Shown: piece by piece, positions 14,957-23,181 of the stretch
How positions within the stretch are numbered: the first letter of the stretch is position 1
How the letters are laid out: each line of letters opens with the position of its first letter
NCBI GenBank assembly: GCA_964482585.1
Contig: CAYZYO010000017.1
Coordinates: forward strand, 1-26,336
From: CAYZYO01 sp964482585
Lineage (GTDB): Bacteria > Bacillota > Syntrophomonadia > Syntrophomonadales > Syntrophomonadaceae
Direction: 5' to 3'
DNA length: 26,336 nucleotides
Made by a program: the position numbers and the translations under genes
Notes under the pieces: model-generated
Told to the model about the DNA's origin: nothing
Database searches by the model: none
The model's input: the letters and a program-made list of their open reading frames with translations, nothing else

Positions 14957-15919
14957 CTAATCAAGTATATATACTTTAACTGTCCTAGTGCCCCACTGCA
15001 TACATTGTTCACGGGTTTCCATGAAAAGATCAATTTTAGTACCCTTAATATTTCCTCCGGTATCAGCAGCTTGGGCAAAACCATAGCCTTCTACATACAT
15101 CCTGGTTCCCATAGGAATAACACTAGGATCTACTGCAACTAAACCTACCGCAGGCTCTTTTCCGGAAGCTGTTCGATAACCAGAATAAGTATAAGCCGAT
15201 GCTTGCACATACCGTGCTTCTCTAAAATTAAGATTTGTACTTCCACGAGAAACTTCGGTTATAGTTCCCATTGCTATTACTTTGTTCACCGGCTCTTGAA
15301 TTAACTTGCTCGATACTATTTCTCGTTTAATCTCTTTTCCATTATGATAGATAATCTTTTGGGTATTAAGTGCTGTTCCATTTTTTCCTGGTTTAATGGT
15401 CCTGGTTAATCCTTTTTCCAGTGTATTATCAGTAGTTCTTTCAATCTGAAAAGGTACTGTTTCCTCAACGTTTTCTTCTTTTTCAGTCACCCGGATTACT
15501 TCAATTTCCTGCCCGGGTACTGTTTTATCGTTTGGTGTAGTCTTTATGATGTCTTTATCACCTAGACTTATACCTGCTATTTTTACCGCCTCTTTTATAG
15601 TTACCGGGGTTGAAAAAACTTCAATAGTCTTTCCATCAGCAATAACTGAGACTTCAAATGCCCTGGTGACTACAATTTGGCTGTCTTTTGTCACTTTACT
15701 ATTTAGAGATGGCACTACTTTATCTTTTTCTCCTAAGACTATTTGGTTTTTTTCTAACACATCATCTACGGTGCCGGTAAAAAATACTCGGCTTTCTATA
15801 ACTTCTCCGTCAACCTCAATACTTACTGGCTTTTGTAAAGCAAAGAACATACTTACCAGCAAAAGGATTCCCAAAAATCCCACTGCCAGATAAGTCTGTC
15901 TAGACCACACGATGTCCAT
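14957..15919 (-). CDS. yabE: YabE-type cell-wall hydrolase (DUF348-G5-3D domains)
   Basis: A 320-residue, membrane-anchored, surface-directed protein related to resuscitation-promoting factors. An N-terminal hydrophobic segment (YLAVGFLGILLLVSMFFAL, ~10-28) is a signal anchor. Two DUF348 repeats follow (ISIEVDGEVIESRVFFTGTVDDVLEKN and EVSVIADGKTIEVFSTPVTIKEAVKIA), then a G5 domain (ENVEETVPFQIERTTDNTLEKGLTRTIKPGKNG). The C-terminal 3D domain ends ASAYTYSGYRTASGKEPAVGLVAVDPSVIPMGTRMYVEGYGFAQAADTGGNIKGTKIDLFM, with the conserved Asp residues (AVDP, AADTGG, KIDLF). I placed the start at the ATG at 15919 behind GGGAGGAAG; the in-frame ATG at 15970 has no site. In B. subtilis yabE also lies between tatD and the rnmV-rsmA pair. 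Confidence 0.93.
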   Translation of the reverse strand: MDIVWSRQTYLAVGFLGILLLVSMFFALQKPVSIEVDGEVIESRVFFTGTVDDVLEKNQIVLGEKDKVVPSLNSKVTKDSQIVVTRAFEVSVIADGKTIEVFSTPVTIKEAVKIAGISLGDKDIIKTTPNDKTVPGQEIEVIRVTEKEENVEETVPFQIERTTDNTLEKGLTRTIKPGKNGTALNTQKIIYHNGKEIKREIVSSKLIQEPVNKVIAMGTITEVSRGSTNLNFREARYVQASAYTYSGYRTASGKEPAVGLVAVDPSVIPMGTRMYVEGYGFAQAADTGGNIKGTKIDLFMETREQCMQWGTRTVKVYILD

Positions 15920-16093
15920 TTTCTTCCTCCCTTTCCTCGTCTCAAGCAGTTTTAAAACTTGAGATGCCAATCACCTGAAAATGATTAGGTTTTATAACTG
16001 CATCAGCAAATCTTCTAAATAATTATTATCACTTTATACTTATTTTATTCCTTCAACCCTGAAAAGATTGCTGAAAAAGAAAATTTATCCAGA

Positions 16094-16867
16094 TTATTGG
16101 CCACTTAAGTTGAATACCCGTTTTGCATTAAGGCCAGTTATATAAGCAATTTCCTCAATACTTTTTTTGCGAATATCTGCCATTTTTTGCGCAACGTATT
16201 TAACATAAGCCGGTTCATTACGTTTTCCTCTTAATGGTTCCGGGGTTAAATATGGACAATCGGTTTCTATTAGAATTTTTTCAATAGGAATCTTTGCCGC
16301 TACCTCATGAGCCTTTCTGGCATTTTTGAATGTCAGAGGCCCCGCAAAGGAAATATAAAAACCCTGTTTCATTAATTCTACTGCTAAAGGCAGGTATCCG
16401 GAATAACAATGCATTATCCCCTGGTTTTTTCCCGCCTTTTCTTTTTTTATTATATCCAGGATTTCCTGGTGAGCATCCCGGTCATGTATCACAACTGGTT
16501 TTCTTAGTTCTTTAGCTATTTTAATCTGTTCAATAAAGGCTATCTTTTGTTGTTCTCTTGGAGATAAATCTCTATAATAATCTAATCCTATTTCTCCAAT
16601 AGCTACCACTTGTGGATCTCTTGCCAATTGATATAATTTGGATATGATTTCCTGGTTAAGCGTTTTAGCATCATGGGGGTGTACTCCTACTACTGCATGG
16701 ATCTGCGGATATTTCCGTGCTAATTCTACCGCTTCACAAGAAGAATCATAGTCAATACCTATACAAATAATTCTTTCTACTCCTGCATTTTGGGCACGCT
16801 TCAAAACATCTTTTAAATCGCTTTTATATTTTCTATCCTGGATATGTGCATGGGTATCTATTAACAT
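16094..16867 (-). CDS. tatD: TatD-family metal-dependent hydrolase (YabD)
   Basis: A 257-residue TIM-barrel DNase/deacylase-type hydrolase. Metal ligands are visible: DTHAHI (H6, H8), the Glu in AIGEIGLDYYRD (~93), VVIHDRDAH (~129), MHCYSG (~153) and the Asp in LIETDCPYLTPEP (~205). TatD family members have nuclease or D-amino-acid editing activity depending on subclass; YabD of B. subtilis is not well defined. Start: ATG at 16867 with GGGAGAG upstream. It lies 41 bases after metG and probably shares its transcript, as in B. subtilis. Confidence 0.93.
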   Translation of the reverse strand: MLIDTHAHIQDRKYKSDLKDVLKRAQNAGVERIICIGIDYDSSCEAVELARKYPQIHAVVGVHPHDAKTLNQEIISKLYQLARDPQVVAIGEIGLDYYRDLSPREQQKIAFIEQIKIAKELRKPVVIHDRDAHQEILDIIKKEKAGKNQGIMHCYSGYLPLAVELMKQGFYISFAGPLTFKNARKAHEVAAKIPIEKILIETDCPYLTPEPLRGKRNEPAYVKYVAQKMADIRKKSIEEIAYITGLNAKRVFNLSGQ

Positions 16868-16908
16868 CTAAATTCTCTCCCTAAAACAAATCACCTGAAA
16901 ACATACTT

Positions 16909-18843
16909 CTAGCTGACTTTGTTTCCCGGTGCAACTTCTTTTACAAATAATACTTCAACATTGGTTTCATCAGATGCAGCTAATATCATTCCCTCTGATA
17001 ATACCCCTCTAAGTTTAGTTGGCTTAAGGTTAGCTACCAACACTACTTTTTCCCCGATAAGTTCTTCAGGTGTATAGTGCTGCGCTATTCCTGATACAAC
17101 CGTACGTTCTTCTTCCCCTACTCTCAGCCTTAATATAAGTAATTTATCCGCCTTTTTCATCTTTTCGCAGCCGATAACCTCAGCTACTTTTAAATCAAGC
17201 CGCGCAAATTCTTCAATACTTATATGCTCCTTATCTACAGCTTTAACTGGTTTATCATTAGTTTTAATGTTCTCTTCTTTTTTTCCGTTAACTTCATCCA
17301 ATGATTTTATATCTATACGCGGGAATAGCGGTTGTCCTTTGCCAACTGTACTGCCTACCCTGCAAAGACCCCATTTGCCTGCATCCTCCCATTTAAGATT
17401 GTTAGGTTCATCAAAAATACTTATCTGCTGATTAGCCTTTTCAGCCAGGGTAGGCATTGTTGGAGCAAATAAGACCAGGGTAATACGAATACTCTCGGCT
17501 AAGTTATACATCACCGCTGCCAAACGTTCCTTATGGTTATCACTCCTGGCTAGAAGCCAGGGTTCAGTTTCATCAATATACTTGTTAACCCGGGATACCA
17601 GTTTTAAAACTGCTATAATGTAGCCGGAGAAATCTAGTTTATCAAGTTTTTCTGTTGCTTCCTGGTAGGCCATAAAAGCAGCATCCTTTATTTCTTCATC
17701 TATTGGCTCATGAATCCCGGCTGCAGGAATTTTTCCATTAAAATATCTTTTAATCATTGCGGCAGTACGACTGATTAGATTTCCTAAATCATTTGCCAGG
17801 TCCGAATTTATACGATTAACCAGCATTTCTTCTGAATAGAATCCATCCTGGCCAAAACTAAGCTCTTTTACCAGGTAATACCTGACGGCATCTACTCCAT
17901 ATTTCTCAACTAATACCATGGGGTCTACCACATTGCCTTTAGATTTGGACATCTTTCCTCCTTCAAGCATTATCCAACCGTGAGCAAATACCTGTTTAGG
18001 AAGTGGAACTCCTATCGCCATCAGCATTATCGGCCAGATAATTGCATGGAACCGGAGAATATCCTTAGCCATAAGGTGAACATCTGCCGGCCAGTATTTA
18101 TGGTATTTTTCTTCATCATCAAGATATCCAATTGCGCTTAGATAATTAATCAAGGCATCAAACCATACATATACCACATGGTTATCGTTAAAAGGGACCG
18201 GGATGCCCCATTTAAAAGTGGTTCGCGAAACACATAAATCATCCAGGCCGTTTTTTATAAAGTTAATAACTTCGTTTCGTCTAGATTCCGGCTGAATAAA
18301 TTCCGGATGTTTTTCTATATGTTCAAGCAGGCTAGGAGCATATTTTGCCATATTAAAAAAATAACTTTCTTCTTTTAATAGCTCAACATCACGCCCGCAA
18401 TCAGGACATTTGCCGTCAACTAACTGTCTTTCAATAAAAAATGTTTCACAAGGGGTACAATACCATCCCTGATATTCTGAAATAAATATATCTCCCTGAT
18501 CATAAACCTTTTGAAATATCTTTTGTACTACATCTTCATGTCTTTTTTCAGTGGTCCTGATAAAATCATTATTGGAAATTAACATCTTGTCCCATAATTT
18601 ACGAATGTTGCTTACAATTCCATCAACATAATTAATTACTCCCATTCCCTTTTCCTGAGCAGCTTTTTCTATTTTTTGCCCGTGTTCGTCTGTTCCCGTC
18701 AAATAAAATACGTCATAGCCCTGCATCCTTTTAAAACGTGCCATACAATCTGCCGCAACCGTAGTGTATGCATGTCCAATATGTAAATTGTCGCTGGGGT
18801 AATAAATGGGCGTAGTAATGTAATAGGTCTTCTCTTGTTGCAC
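16909..18843 (-). CDS. metG: Methionyl-tRNA synthetase
   Basis: Charges tRNA(Met) with methionine. The 644-residue class I enzyme has HIGH at 21-24, the zinc-knuckle cysteines C129-C132 and C146-C149 (WYCTPCETFF, KCPDCG), and KMSKS at 297-301. The C-terminal EMAP/Trbp111-like tRNA-binding domain (~530-644) carries FARLDLKVAEVIGCEKMKKADKLLILRLRVGEEERTVVSGIAQHYTPEELIG. The start is a GTG at 18843 behind AGGAGGG. Despite the usual regulation of this gene in Bacillota by a T-box, no AGGGTGG-type T-box sequence is visible in the ~350-base upstream gap. tatD follows in the same transcript. Confidence 0.97.
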   Translation of the reverse strand: MQQEKTYYITTPIYYPSDNLHIGHAYTTVAADCMARFKRMQGYDVFYLTGTDEHGQKIEKAAQEKGMGVINYVDGIVSNIRKLWDKMLISNNDFIRTTEKRHEDVVQKIFQKVYDQGDIFISEYQGWYCTPCETFFIERQLVDGKCPDCGRDVELLKEESYFFNMAKYAPSLLEHIEKHPEFIQPESRRNEVINFIKNGLDDLCVSRTTFKWGIPVPFNDNHVVYVWFDALINYLSAIGYLDDEEKYHKYWPADVHLMAKDILRFHAIIWPIMLMAIGVPLPKQVFAHGWIMLEGGKMSKSKGNVVDPMVLVEKYGVDAVRYYLVKELSFGQDGFYSEEMLVNRINSDLANDLGNLISRTAAMIKRYFNGKIPAAGIHEPIDEEIKDAAFMAYQEATEKLDKLDFSGYIIAVLKLVSRVNKYIDETEPWLLARSDNHKERLAAVMYNLAESIRITLVLFAPTMPTLAEKANQQISIFDEPNNLKWEDAGKWGLCRVGSTVGKGQPLFPRIDIKSLDEVNGKKEENIKTNDKPVKAVDKEHISIEEFARLDLKVAEVIGCEKMKKADKLLILRLRVGEEERTVVSGIAQHYTPEELIGEKVVLVANLKPTKLRGVLSEGMILAASDETNVEVLFVKEVAPGNKVS

Positions 18844-18927
18844 TATAGTCCCTCCTGTTTATTTAATAAAGAATCTTTAAAAGTAATCAAATTTTATTTT
18901 ACCTCATTATTAGTTTGATTTTCCACT

Positions 18928-19017
18928 TTAGAGCTTTTTATTTATGTATATCCCATAATTATAGGTATAGTTTACCACATATAAACTGTTATATCCTCTT
19001 TTAGAAACCAGCATCAT
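18928..19017 (-). CDS. Possible small leader ORF upstream of metG
   Basis: Minus-strand frame of 29 codons starting at tandem ATGATG (19017 and 19014) behind a GGGGGAG purine run; from the second ATG the spacing is about five bases. The product MMLVSKRGYNSLYVVNYTYNYGIYINKKL is tyrosine- and asparagine-rich and resembles nothing I know. An AGTTTA/TAAACT hairpin lies inside it. It could be a translated leader peptide or chance. The rest of the 357-base metG-abrB gap holds an AAATGG/CCATTT hairpin nested in an ATCTCTA/TAGAGAT pair (about 19033-19092), and the abrB promoter. Confidence 0.3.
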   Translation of the reverse strand: MMLVSKRGYNSLYVVNYTYNYGIYINKKL

Positions 19018-19169
19018 CTCCCCCAATATTCGATATCTCTAAAATGGATTATTATTAAATAAATCCCATTTATTTACACCGGATAGAGATGTTGATTGTC
19101 CAAAAAAAAGCAAAATAAGAATTATATATCCAAATAGTTAATTTTTTGTCTCTAATTGTTGAATTATCC

Positions 19170-19198
19170 TTGACTATTTCTCCCATCTCTGGTACACT
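19170..19198 (+). promoter_or_regulatory. Sigma A promoter of abrB
   Basis: TTGACT (19170-19175), 17 bases, TACACT (19193-19198) on the plus strand, about 42 bases before the abrB start. It is a good but not perfect vegetative promoter. Confidence 0.75.
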
Positions 19199-19239
19199 CT
19201 GTGAAGAATCGATTATTGCAAAAGGGGAGGTGCTCTTCT

Positions 19240-19491
19240 ATGATGAAGTCAACCGGAGTCGTAAGAAAAGTAGATGAACTAGGTAGAATAGTAATTCCAA
19301 TCGAATTAAGAAGAACTATGGGAATTGAAGAGAAAGACGCTTTGGAGATTTATGTCGATAATGAAAAAATAATTCTGAAAAAATATGAACCAGCTTGTAT
19401 ATTCTGCGGTAATGCAGAAAACGTTGTGATTTATAAGGGAAAGAATTTATGTAAGAACTGCCTTACTGAACTCTCCAAACAGGTCGGGTAA
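19240..19491 (+). CDS. abrB: AbrB-family transition-state regulator
   Basis: An 83-residue DNA-binding protein with the swapped-hairpin AbrB/SpoVT N-terminal domain: MKSTGVVRKVDELGRIVIPIELRRTMGIEEKDALEIYVDNEKIILKKY. AbrB represses genes of sporulation, competence and other stationary-phase functions during growth. After the DNA-binding domain come CIFC (C53, C56) and CKNC (C71, C74), a probable zinc site as in other clostridial AbrB proteins. The start is the ATG at 19240, nine bases after GGGGAGG; the adjacent ATG at 19243 is possible. It is the only plus-strand gene of the right-hand block and converges on rsmI, with stops eight bases apart. Confidence 0.93.
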   Translation: MMKSTGVVRKVDELGRIVIPIELRRTMGIEEKDALEIYVDNEKIILKKYEPACIFCGNAENVVIYKGKNLCKNCLTELSKQVG

Positions 19492-19499
19492 AAACAGTT

Positions 19500-20330
19500 C
19501 TATTGGCATTTATTGACATAATAATTATAGATGTCTGATTTTTTAATATTGTATTCTTTGGCCTTCATTTTGAAGGCCTCGTTTTTTTTCATCCCTTTTT
19601 CTACTAGTGCTTCAACTTCCCGAGTTACTGTTTGTAAATCAACCTGATTCTTTATCGTTTCCTTTCCTTTGATTAAGACGGTTATTTCCCCGCGAGGCAG
19701 ATGTTTTTCAAAATGTTCTCTTAAATCACTAACTCTTCCACGCTTGACTTCTTCATGTTTTTTTGTTAGTTCCCGGGCTAACACCAGCTGCCTGTCCTTC
19801 CCCATAATTTCTTCAATGTCTTCAAGCAACGCCAGCAGGCGGTGTGGTGCCTCATAAATAATAACCGTCCGCATTTCTTCTTGTAGTTTTTTTAATGTTT
19901 CTTGCCTCTTTCCTTTACGGTTGGGCAAAAATCCTTCAAAAACAAATGCTGAACTATCTAAACCTGATATTACCAATGCCGATATTAATGCAGATGGTCC
20001 GGGAATAATTTCTATATCGATACTGGCCTCAATGGCTTTCCGGATTAGATTCTGGCCAGGGTCAGAGATGGCTGGTATCCCCGCATCTGATACCAGTGCA
20101 ATAACCTTTCCCGCTTTTAATTGCTCAATTAATTTATCTTCTTCTACTTTGCCGCTGAACTTATGATAAGTTAAAAGATGTTTCTTAATCCGGTACCTGT
20201 TTAAGAGTTTAACCGTCTGCCGGGTGTCCTCACAAACAATCACATCAACTTTTCGTAGAACCTTAAGCAGTCTGATGCTTACGTCTTCTAGATTCCCTAT
20301 AGGGGTAGCACAAACATATAATTTCCCCAA
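19500..20330 (-). CDS. rsmI: 16S rRNA (cytidine1402-2'-O)-methyltransferase
   Basis: RsmI (YabC/YraL) 2'-O-methylates C1402 in the decoding centre of the 30S subunit using SAM. The 276-residue protein has the tetrapyrrole methylase fold: LYVCATPIGNLEDVSIRLLKVL, VCEDTRQTVKLLNRY, and the SAM-site VSDAGIPAISDPGQNLIRKA. VIIYEAPHRLLALLEDI follows. The start is a TTG at 20330 with AGGAT and GGAG upstream, 15 bases after trmN6. Last gene of the ricT-yabA-trmN6-rsmI run. The GIY-YIG gene yazA found before it in B. subtilis is absent. Confidence 0.96.
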   Translation of the reverse strand: MGKLYVCATPIGNLEDVSIRLLKVLRKVDVIVCEDTRQTVKLLNRYRIKKHLLTYHKFSGKVEEDKLIEQLKAGKVIALVSDAGIPAISDPGQNLIRKAIEASIDIEIIPGPSALISALVISGLDSSAFVFEGFLPNRKGKRQETLKKLQEEMRTVIIYEAPHRLLALLEDIEEIMGKDRQLVLARELTKKHEEVKRGRVSDLREHFEKHLPRGEITVLIKGKETIKNQVDLQTVTREVEALVEKGMKKNEAFKMKAKEYNIKKSDIYNYYVNKCQ

Positions 20331-20345
20331 ATCCTATCATCTCCA

Positions 20346-21098
20346 TTAAATATATCCATATATTTTTTTCAGTTCATTCCTATATTCTCCGGTATTTTCA
20401 TAAATGATTAAAGGAGGAAGTATGATAGTTTCTCCTGTCCTGGCTTTTTGTGCCTCTATAAGAACCATTTTGGCTTCTCGATCTATAAATGAATGTACCA
20501 TTCTAATTCTTTTTATGCCTAATTTGTTGTGGGTAAAAAGCCTAATTATCTCTATTAATCTATCTGCTCTATGTATTATGCATAAATTCCCTCCTGGCTT
20601 TAATATATAAGCAGCTGCTCTAATTATATCTTCTATCCCGGCATAGATTTCGTGTCTGGCAGCTGCTGCTTCTTGATTTATATTTAGACGCCCTTCTCCT
20701 TGCTTCCAAAAAGGAGGATTGCTTATAACCAGTTCCGCGATCCCTCTGTTCAAAGTTTTTTCTATCTGTCTAATATCTTCCTGGATTATCTCGATTCGTT
20801 TTTCCATTCTATTGTGTTTAATTCCCCTGCGGGCTCTGTCTACCATATTATCCTGTATTTCGATGCCGGTAATTTTTAAATGTGGTGCCCGGGCTGAAAG
20901 TAAAAGGGGAATAACTCCATTTCCAGTCCCAAGATCAACCACTGTATTAACCTTTTTTAAATTTGGAAAAAAAGATACCAGTACTGCATCTAACGAAAAC
21001 CGGTATCCGTCACGAGACTGAATTAATTTAAGCCCCCCTATAATAAGATCATCCAGCGTTTCGTCTTTTCTAATCAGCAATGCTTTATTATCTTCCAT
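20346..21098 (-). CDS. trmN6: tRNA1(Val) (adenine37-N6)-methyltransferase-like protein
   Basis: A 250-residue class I SAM methyltransferase of the YabB/TrmN6 family. SAM motif I is VVDLGTGNGVIPLLL (~53-67) and the catalytic N6-adenine motif is NPPF (127-130, in VISNPPFWKQGEG). ARHEIYAGIEDIIRAAAYILKPGG follows, matching the family. E. coli TrmN6 (YfiC) modifies A37 of tRNA1(Val); the clostridial target is inferred. Start: ATG at 21098, six bases after yabA. Fully embedded in the operon with rsmI. Confidence 0.9.
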   Translation of the reverse strand: MEDNKALLIRKDETLDDLIIGGLKLIQSRDGYRFSLDAVLVSFFPNLKKVNTVVDLGTGNGVIPLLLSARAPHLKITGIEIQDNMVDRARRGIKHNRMEKRIEIIQEDIRQIEKTLNRGIAELVISNPPFWKQGEGRLNINQEAAAARHEIYAGIEDIIRAAAYILKPGGNLCIIHRADRLIEIIRLFTHNKLGIKRIRMVHSFIDREAKMVLIEAQKARTGETIILPPLIIYENTGEYRNELKKIYGYI

Positions 21099-21104
21099 AG
21101 CTAA

Positions 21105-21392
21105 CTATTCCTTTTCCAAAAAAGCTATACAAAAAAGGCATTCGCCCGTTCGCAGCTGTCCATATGCCATAGGACAAATATGATACCCCTGATTATATAT
21201 TGCCCCCAAATTATTATATCCTTCACCAGCCAGCTTTATATCATCAATATTTACTTTATTAGGTGCAGTTATTCCTTCACTTTTTCTATTATCGAGACTT
21301 TTCTCCAGGTATGCCACTCTCTCTTTAAGCTCCCCCACCTCGATTATTAGATCACGCATAATTGTTTTCAGTTCCTGAACCGTCTTTTTCAT
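21105..21392 (-). CDS. yabA: YabA replication initiation control protein
   Basis: A 95-residue protein. The N-terminal half is a coiled coil (VQELKTIMRDLIIEVGELKERVAYLEKSL) that tetramerises in B. subtilis YabA. The C-terminal zinc module is GYHICPMAYGQLRTGECLFCIAFL with His-x-Cys...Cys-x-x-Cys, the site that contacts DnaA and DnaN. YabA prevents over-initiation by tethering DnaA to the replisome. I set the start at the ATG at 21392 behind AAGGAG; the upstream ATG at 21422 lacks a site. The gene overlaps the end of ricT by 41 bases. Confidence 0.9.
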   Translation of the reverse strand: MKKTVQELKTIMRDLIIEVGELKERVAYLEKSLDNRKSEGITAPNKVNIDDIKLAGEGYNNLGAIYNQGYHICPMAYGQLRTGECLFCIAFLEKE

Positions 21393-22056
21393 TTTTTTTC
21401 TCCTTATCTCCTCCATTATCATATAATTGCGATTCGTATTTTAAACAGCACATTAAGCGTCCACATATTCCAGATATTTTAGTAGGATTTAATGAGAGAT
21501 TTTGCTCTTTAGCCATACGTATGGATACCGGTTGAAATTCTCCTAAAAAACTGTGGCAGCAAAGAACTCGACCACATGCACCTATTCCACCAACCATCTT
21601 GGCTTCATCTCTGACTCCAATCTGCCTTAATTCAATACGGGTTTTAAAAACTGCAGCTAGATCTTTTACCAGTTCTCGAAAATCGATCCGTCCCTCAGCA
21701 GTAAAATAAAAAATTATTTTTGCCATATCAAAAGTATACTCGACATCTATTAAATGCATAGGGAGTTTGTGGTCTTTTATTTTTTGCCTGCAAATATCTA
21801 ATGCCTTTTTTTCTTTCTCTTCATTACTGAGGTAGATTTCATCATCTTCGCTGGTTGCTTTACGGAGTACTTTTTTTAATGGTAATATTAGTTTATCTTC
21901 ATTAATATCAGATTTTCCTATAGCTACTACTCCGTATTCTATTCCCCTTATAGTCTCTACAATAACTTTATCTCCTCTTTGTAAATCCAGCTCTGTACAC
22001 TCAAAATAATATATCTTCCCGGCTTCCTTGAATCTTACTCCTGCTACTAATGCCAA
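21352..22056 (-). CDS. ricT: PSP1-domain protein RicT (YaaT)
   Basis: A 234-residue PSP1-domain protein. In B. subtilis RicT forms, with RicA and RicF, a Fe-S cluster-containing complex needed for RNase Y-dependent mRNA processing and for sporulation and competence. The PSP1 core is IKDHKLPMHLIDVEYTFDMAKIIFYFTAEGRIDFRELVKDLAAVFKTRIELRQIGVRDEAK. Cluster-type cysteines are in GACGRVLCC and GICGRLMCC. The tail is shorter than in B. subtilis (~275 residues) and Lys/Glu/Asn-rich. The start is a TTG at 22056 behind GAGGAGGT. It is separated from holB by 111 bases. Confidence 0.92.
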   Translation of the reverse strand: MALVAGVRFKEAGKIYYFECTELDLQRGDKVIVETIRGIEYGVVAIGKSDINEDKLILPLKKVLRKATSEDDEIYLSNEEKEKKALDICRQKIKDHKLPMHLIDVEYTFDMAKIIFYFTAEGRIDFRELVKDLAAVFKTRIELRQIGVRDEAKMVGGIGACGRVLCCHSFLGEFQPVSIRMAKEQNLSLNPTKISGICGRLMCCLKYESQLYDNGGDKEKKNEKDGSGTENNYA

Positions 22057-22167
22057 TATTATTACCTCCTCTTGCCTTTTTAATTTTTGAGGACTTTTAT
22101 AAATAATAAAAACTATGATTGCTTTCTTTTGGACCCGTTTGCATTATTTATTATAATAACACTTGTT

Positions 22168-23139
22168 TTAACATTTTTCCTTTTGTAACGTTTCCCATAA
22201 TTTAAAAGAAATATTGGTGCTTATTAACAGCGAATTTACATTACGTTTATAATTGCCTTTTAGTTCATGGATTTGTTCGAGGCACTTCATTATTAATTGG
22301 GAGTTTACTCCATTTATTAAATTGATAAGATCCATATTTTCCACCATAAATATAAGCTCTTTATTTTTGGTTTCTTTATAAATATATACATCTCTTAATA
22401 TAGTATCTATCATATTAATTATTAATAGTGGATTGCGATCCAATTTTTCTGCGGTATTAAATACTTCTATTATTTGTCCTTTATAAAGATCTTGAATAAT
22501 TACTGCTGCTGTATTCCATAACTCTTGAAATTCTTCTTCTCCTGCAAAAAGTAACGCATTAGCAATGCTTCCTTGTCCCAATCGAGCACAGCGGTAGGAT
22601 ACTTTTTGGTCAAATCCTTTATCGATCAGAAATTTCTCTATCTCTTCATCATTAACCGCAAAAAATCTTACTAATTGGCACCGGGAAATGATTGTTTCTA
22701 ATAAATTTTTTTCATCAGCTACCATAATTATTACCCCATACTCAGGCGGCTCTTCAAGTATTTTTAAAAGCGCATTAGCCGCCTCTAAGCTCATCAAGTC
22801 GCCATTTTGAATAATTACTATTCTATTTGATGCCCGGTATGGTTTTAATCCTAACCATGGTTCCATTTCCTGGCTAATTTGCTCCTTGGTAATAACTGTC
22901 CTCTTTTCTAATCTATTAATAATTAACAAGTCAGGGTGCAACCCCTGGTTAAAGTATAATACGGCATTTTCATCTGCCTGATGGATTATTGTACGAGCAA
23001 AAGCTTCTGCTGTAAGCATTTTTCCAATACCTTCTGCTCCAACAAAAAGATAGGCATGGTTTATACGTTTATTGCTAATTGCTTCCTTTAACATTCCTAT
23101 TGCCCTTTCCTGCCCGACTATACCTGAAAAATAATCCAT
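22168..23139 (-). CDS. holB: DNA polymerase III, delta prime subunit
   Basis: A clamp-loader subunit that, with delta and tau/gamma, loads the beta clamp. The 323-residue protein has the AAA+ N-domain: GQERAIGMLKEAI, NHAYLFVGAEGIGKMLTAEAFA (a Walker A-like loop with Met after the Lys, normal for a non-hydrolysing delta prime), ALLKILEEPPE, and sensor-type ISRCQLVRF. The zinc-binding CxxC module usually found after the Walker A region of gamma/delta-prime proteins is missing (TIIHQADENAVLYFNQGLHPDLLI has no cysteines). Start: ATG at 23139. tmk lies 42 bases upstream. In B. subtilis yaaQ and yaaR separate them; here they are directly adjacent. Confidence 0.93.
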   Translation of the reverse strand: MDYFSGIVGQERAIGMLKEAISNKRINHAYLFVGAEGIGKMLTAEAFARTIIHQADENAVLYFNQGLHPDLLIINRLEKRTVITKEQISQEMEPWLGLKPYRASNRIVIIQNGDLMSLEAANALLKILEEPPEYGVIIMVADEKNLLETIISRCQLVRFFAVNDEEIEKFLIDKGFDQKVSYRCARLGQGSIANALLFAGEEEFQELWNTAAVIIQDLYKGQIIEVFNTAEKLDRNPLLIINMIDTILRDVYIYKETKNKELIFMVENMDLINLINGVNSQLIMKCLEQIHELKGNYKRNVNSLLISTNISFKLWETLQKEKC

Positions 23140-23181
23140 ACCTTCACCTCACCCCGTGTTTTAGTCTTTTCTAAATCAATG

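Noticed and set aside
15546..15893. A 115-codon plus-strand frame opposite yabE
   Set aside because: Antisense shadow of a clear gene; Ser/Thr-rich composition typical of a reverse frame, no start signal.
18844..19239. T-box riboswitch for metG
   Set aside because: Expected in this position, but no AGGGTGG-like antiterminator or specifier-stem pattern is visible on the minus strand.
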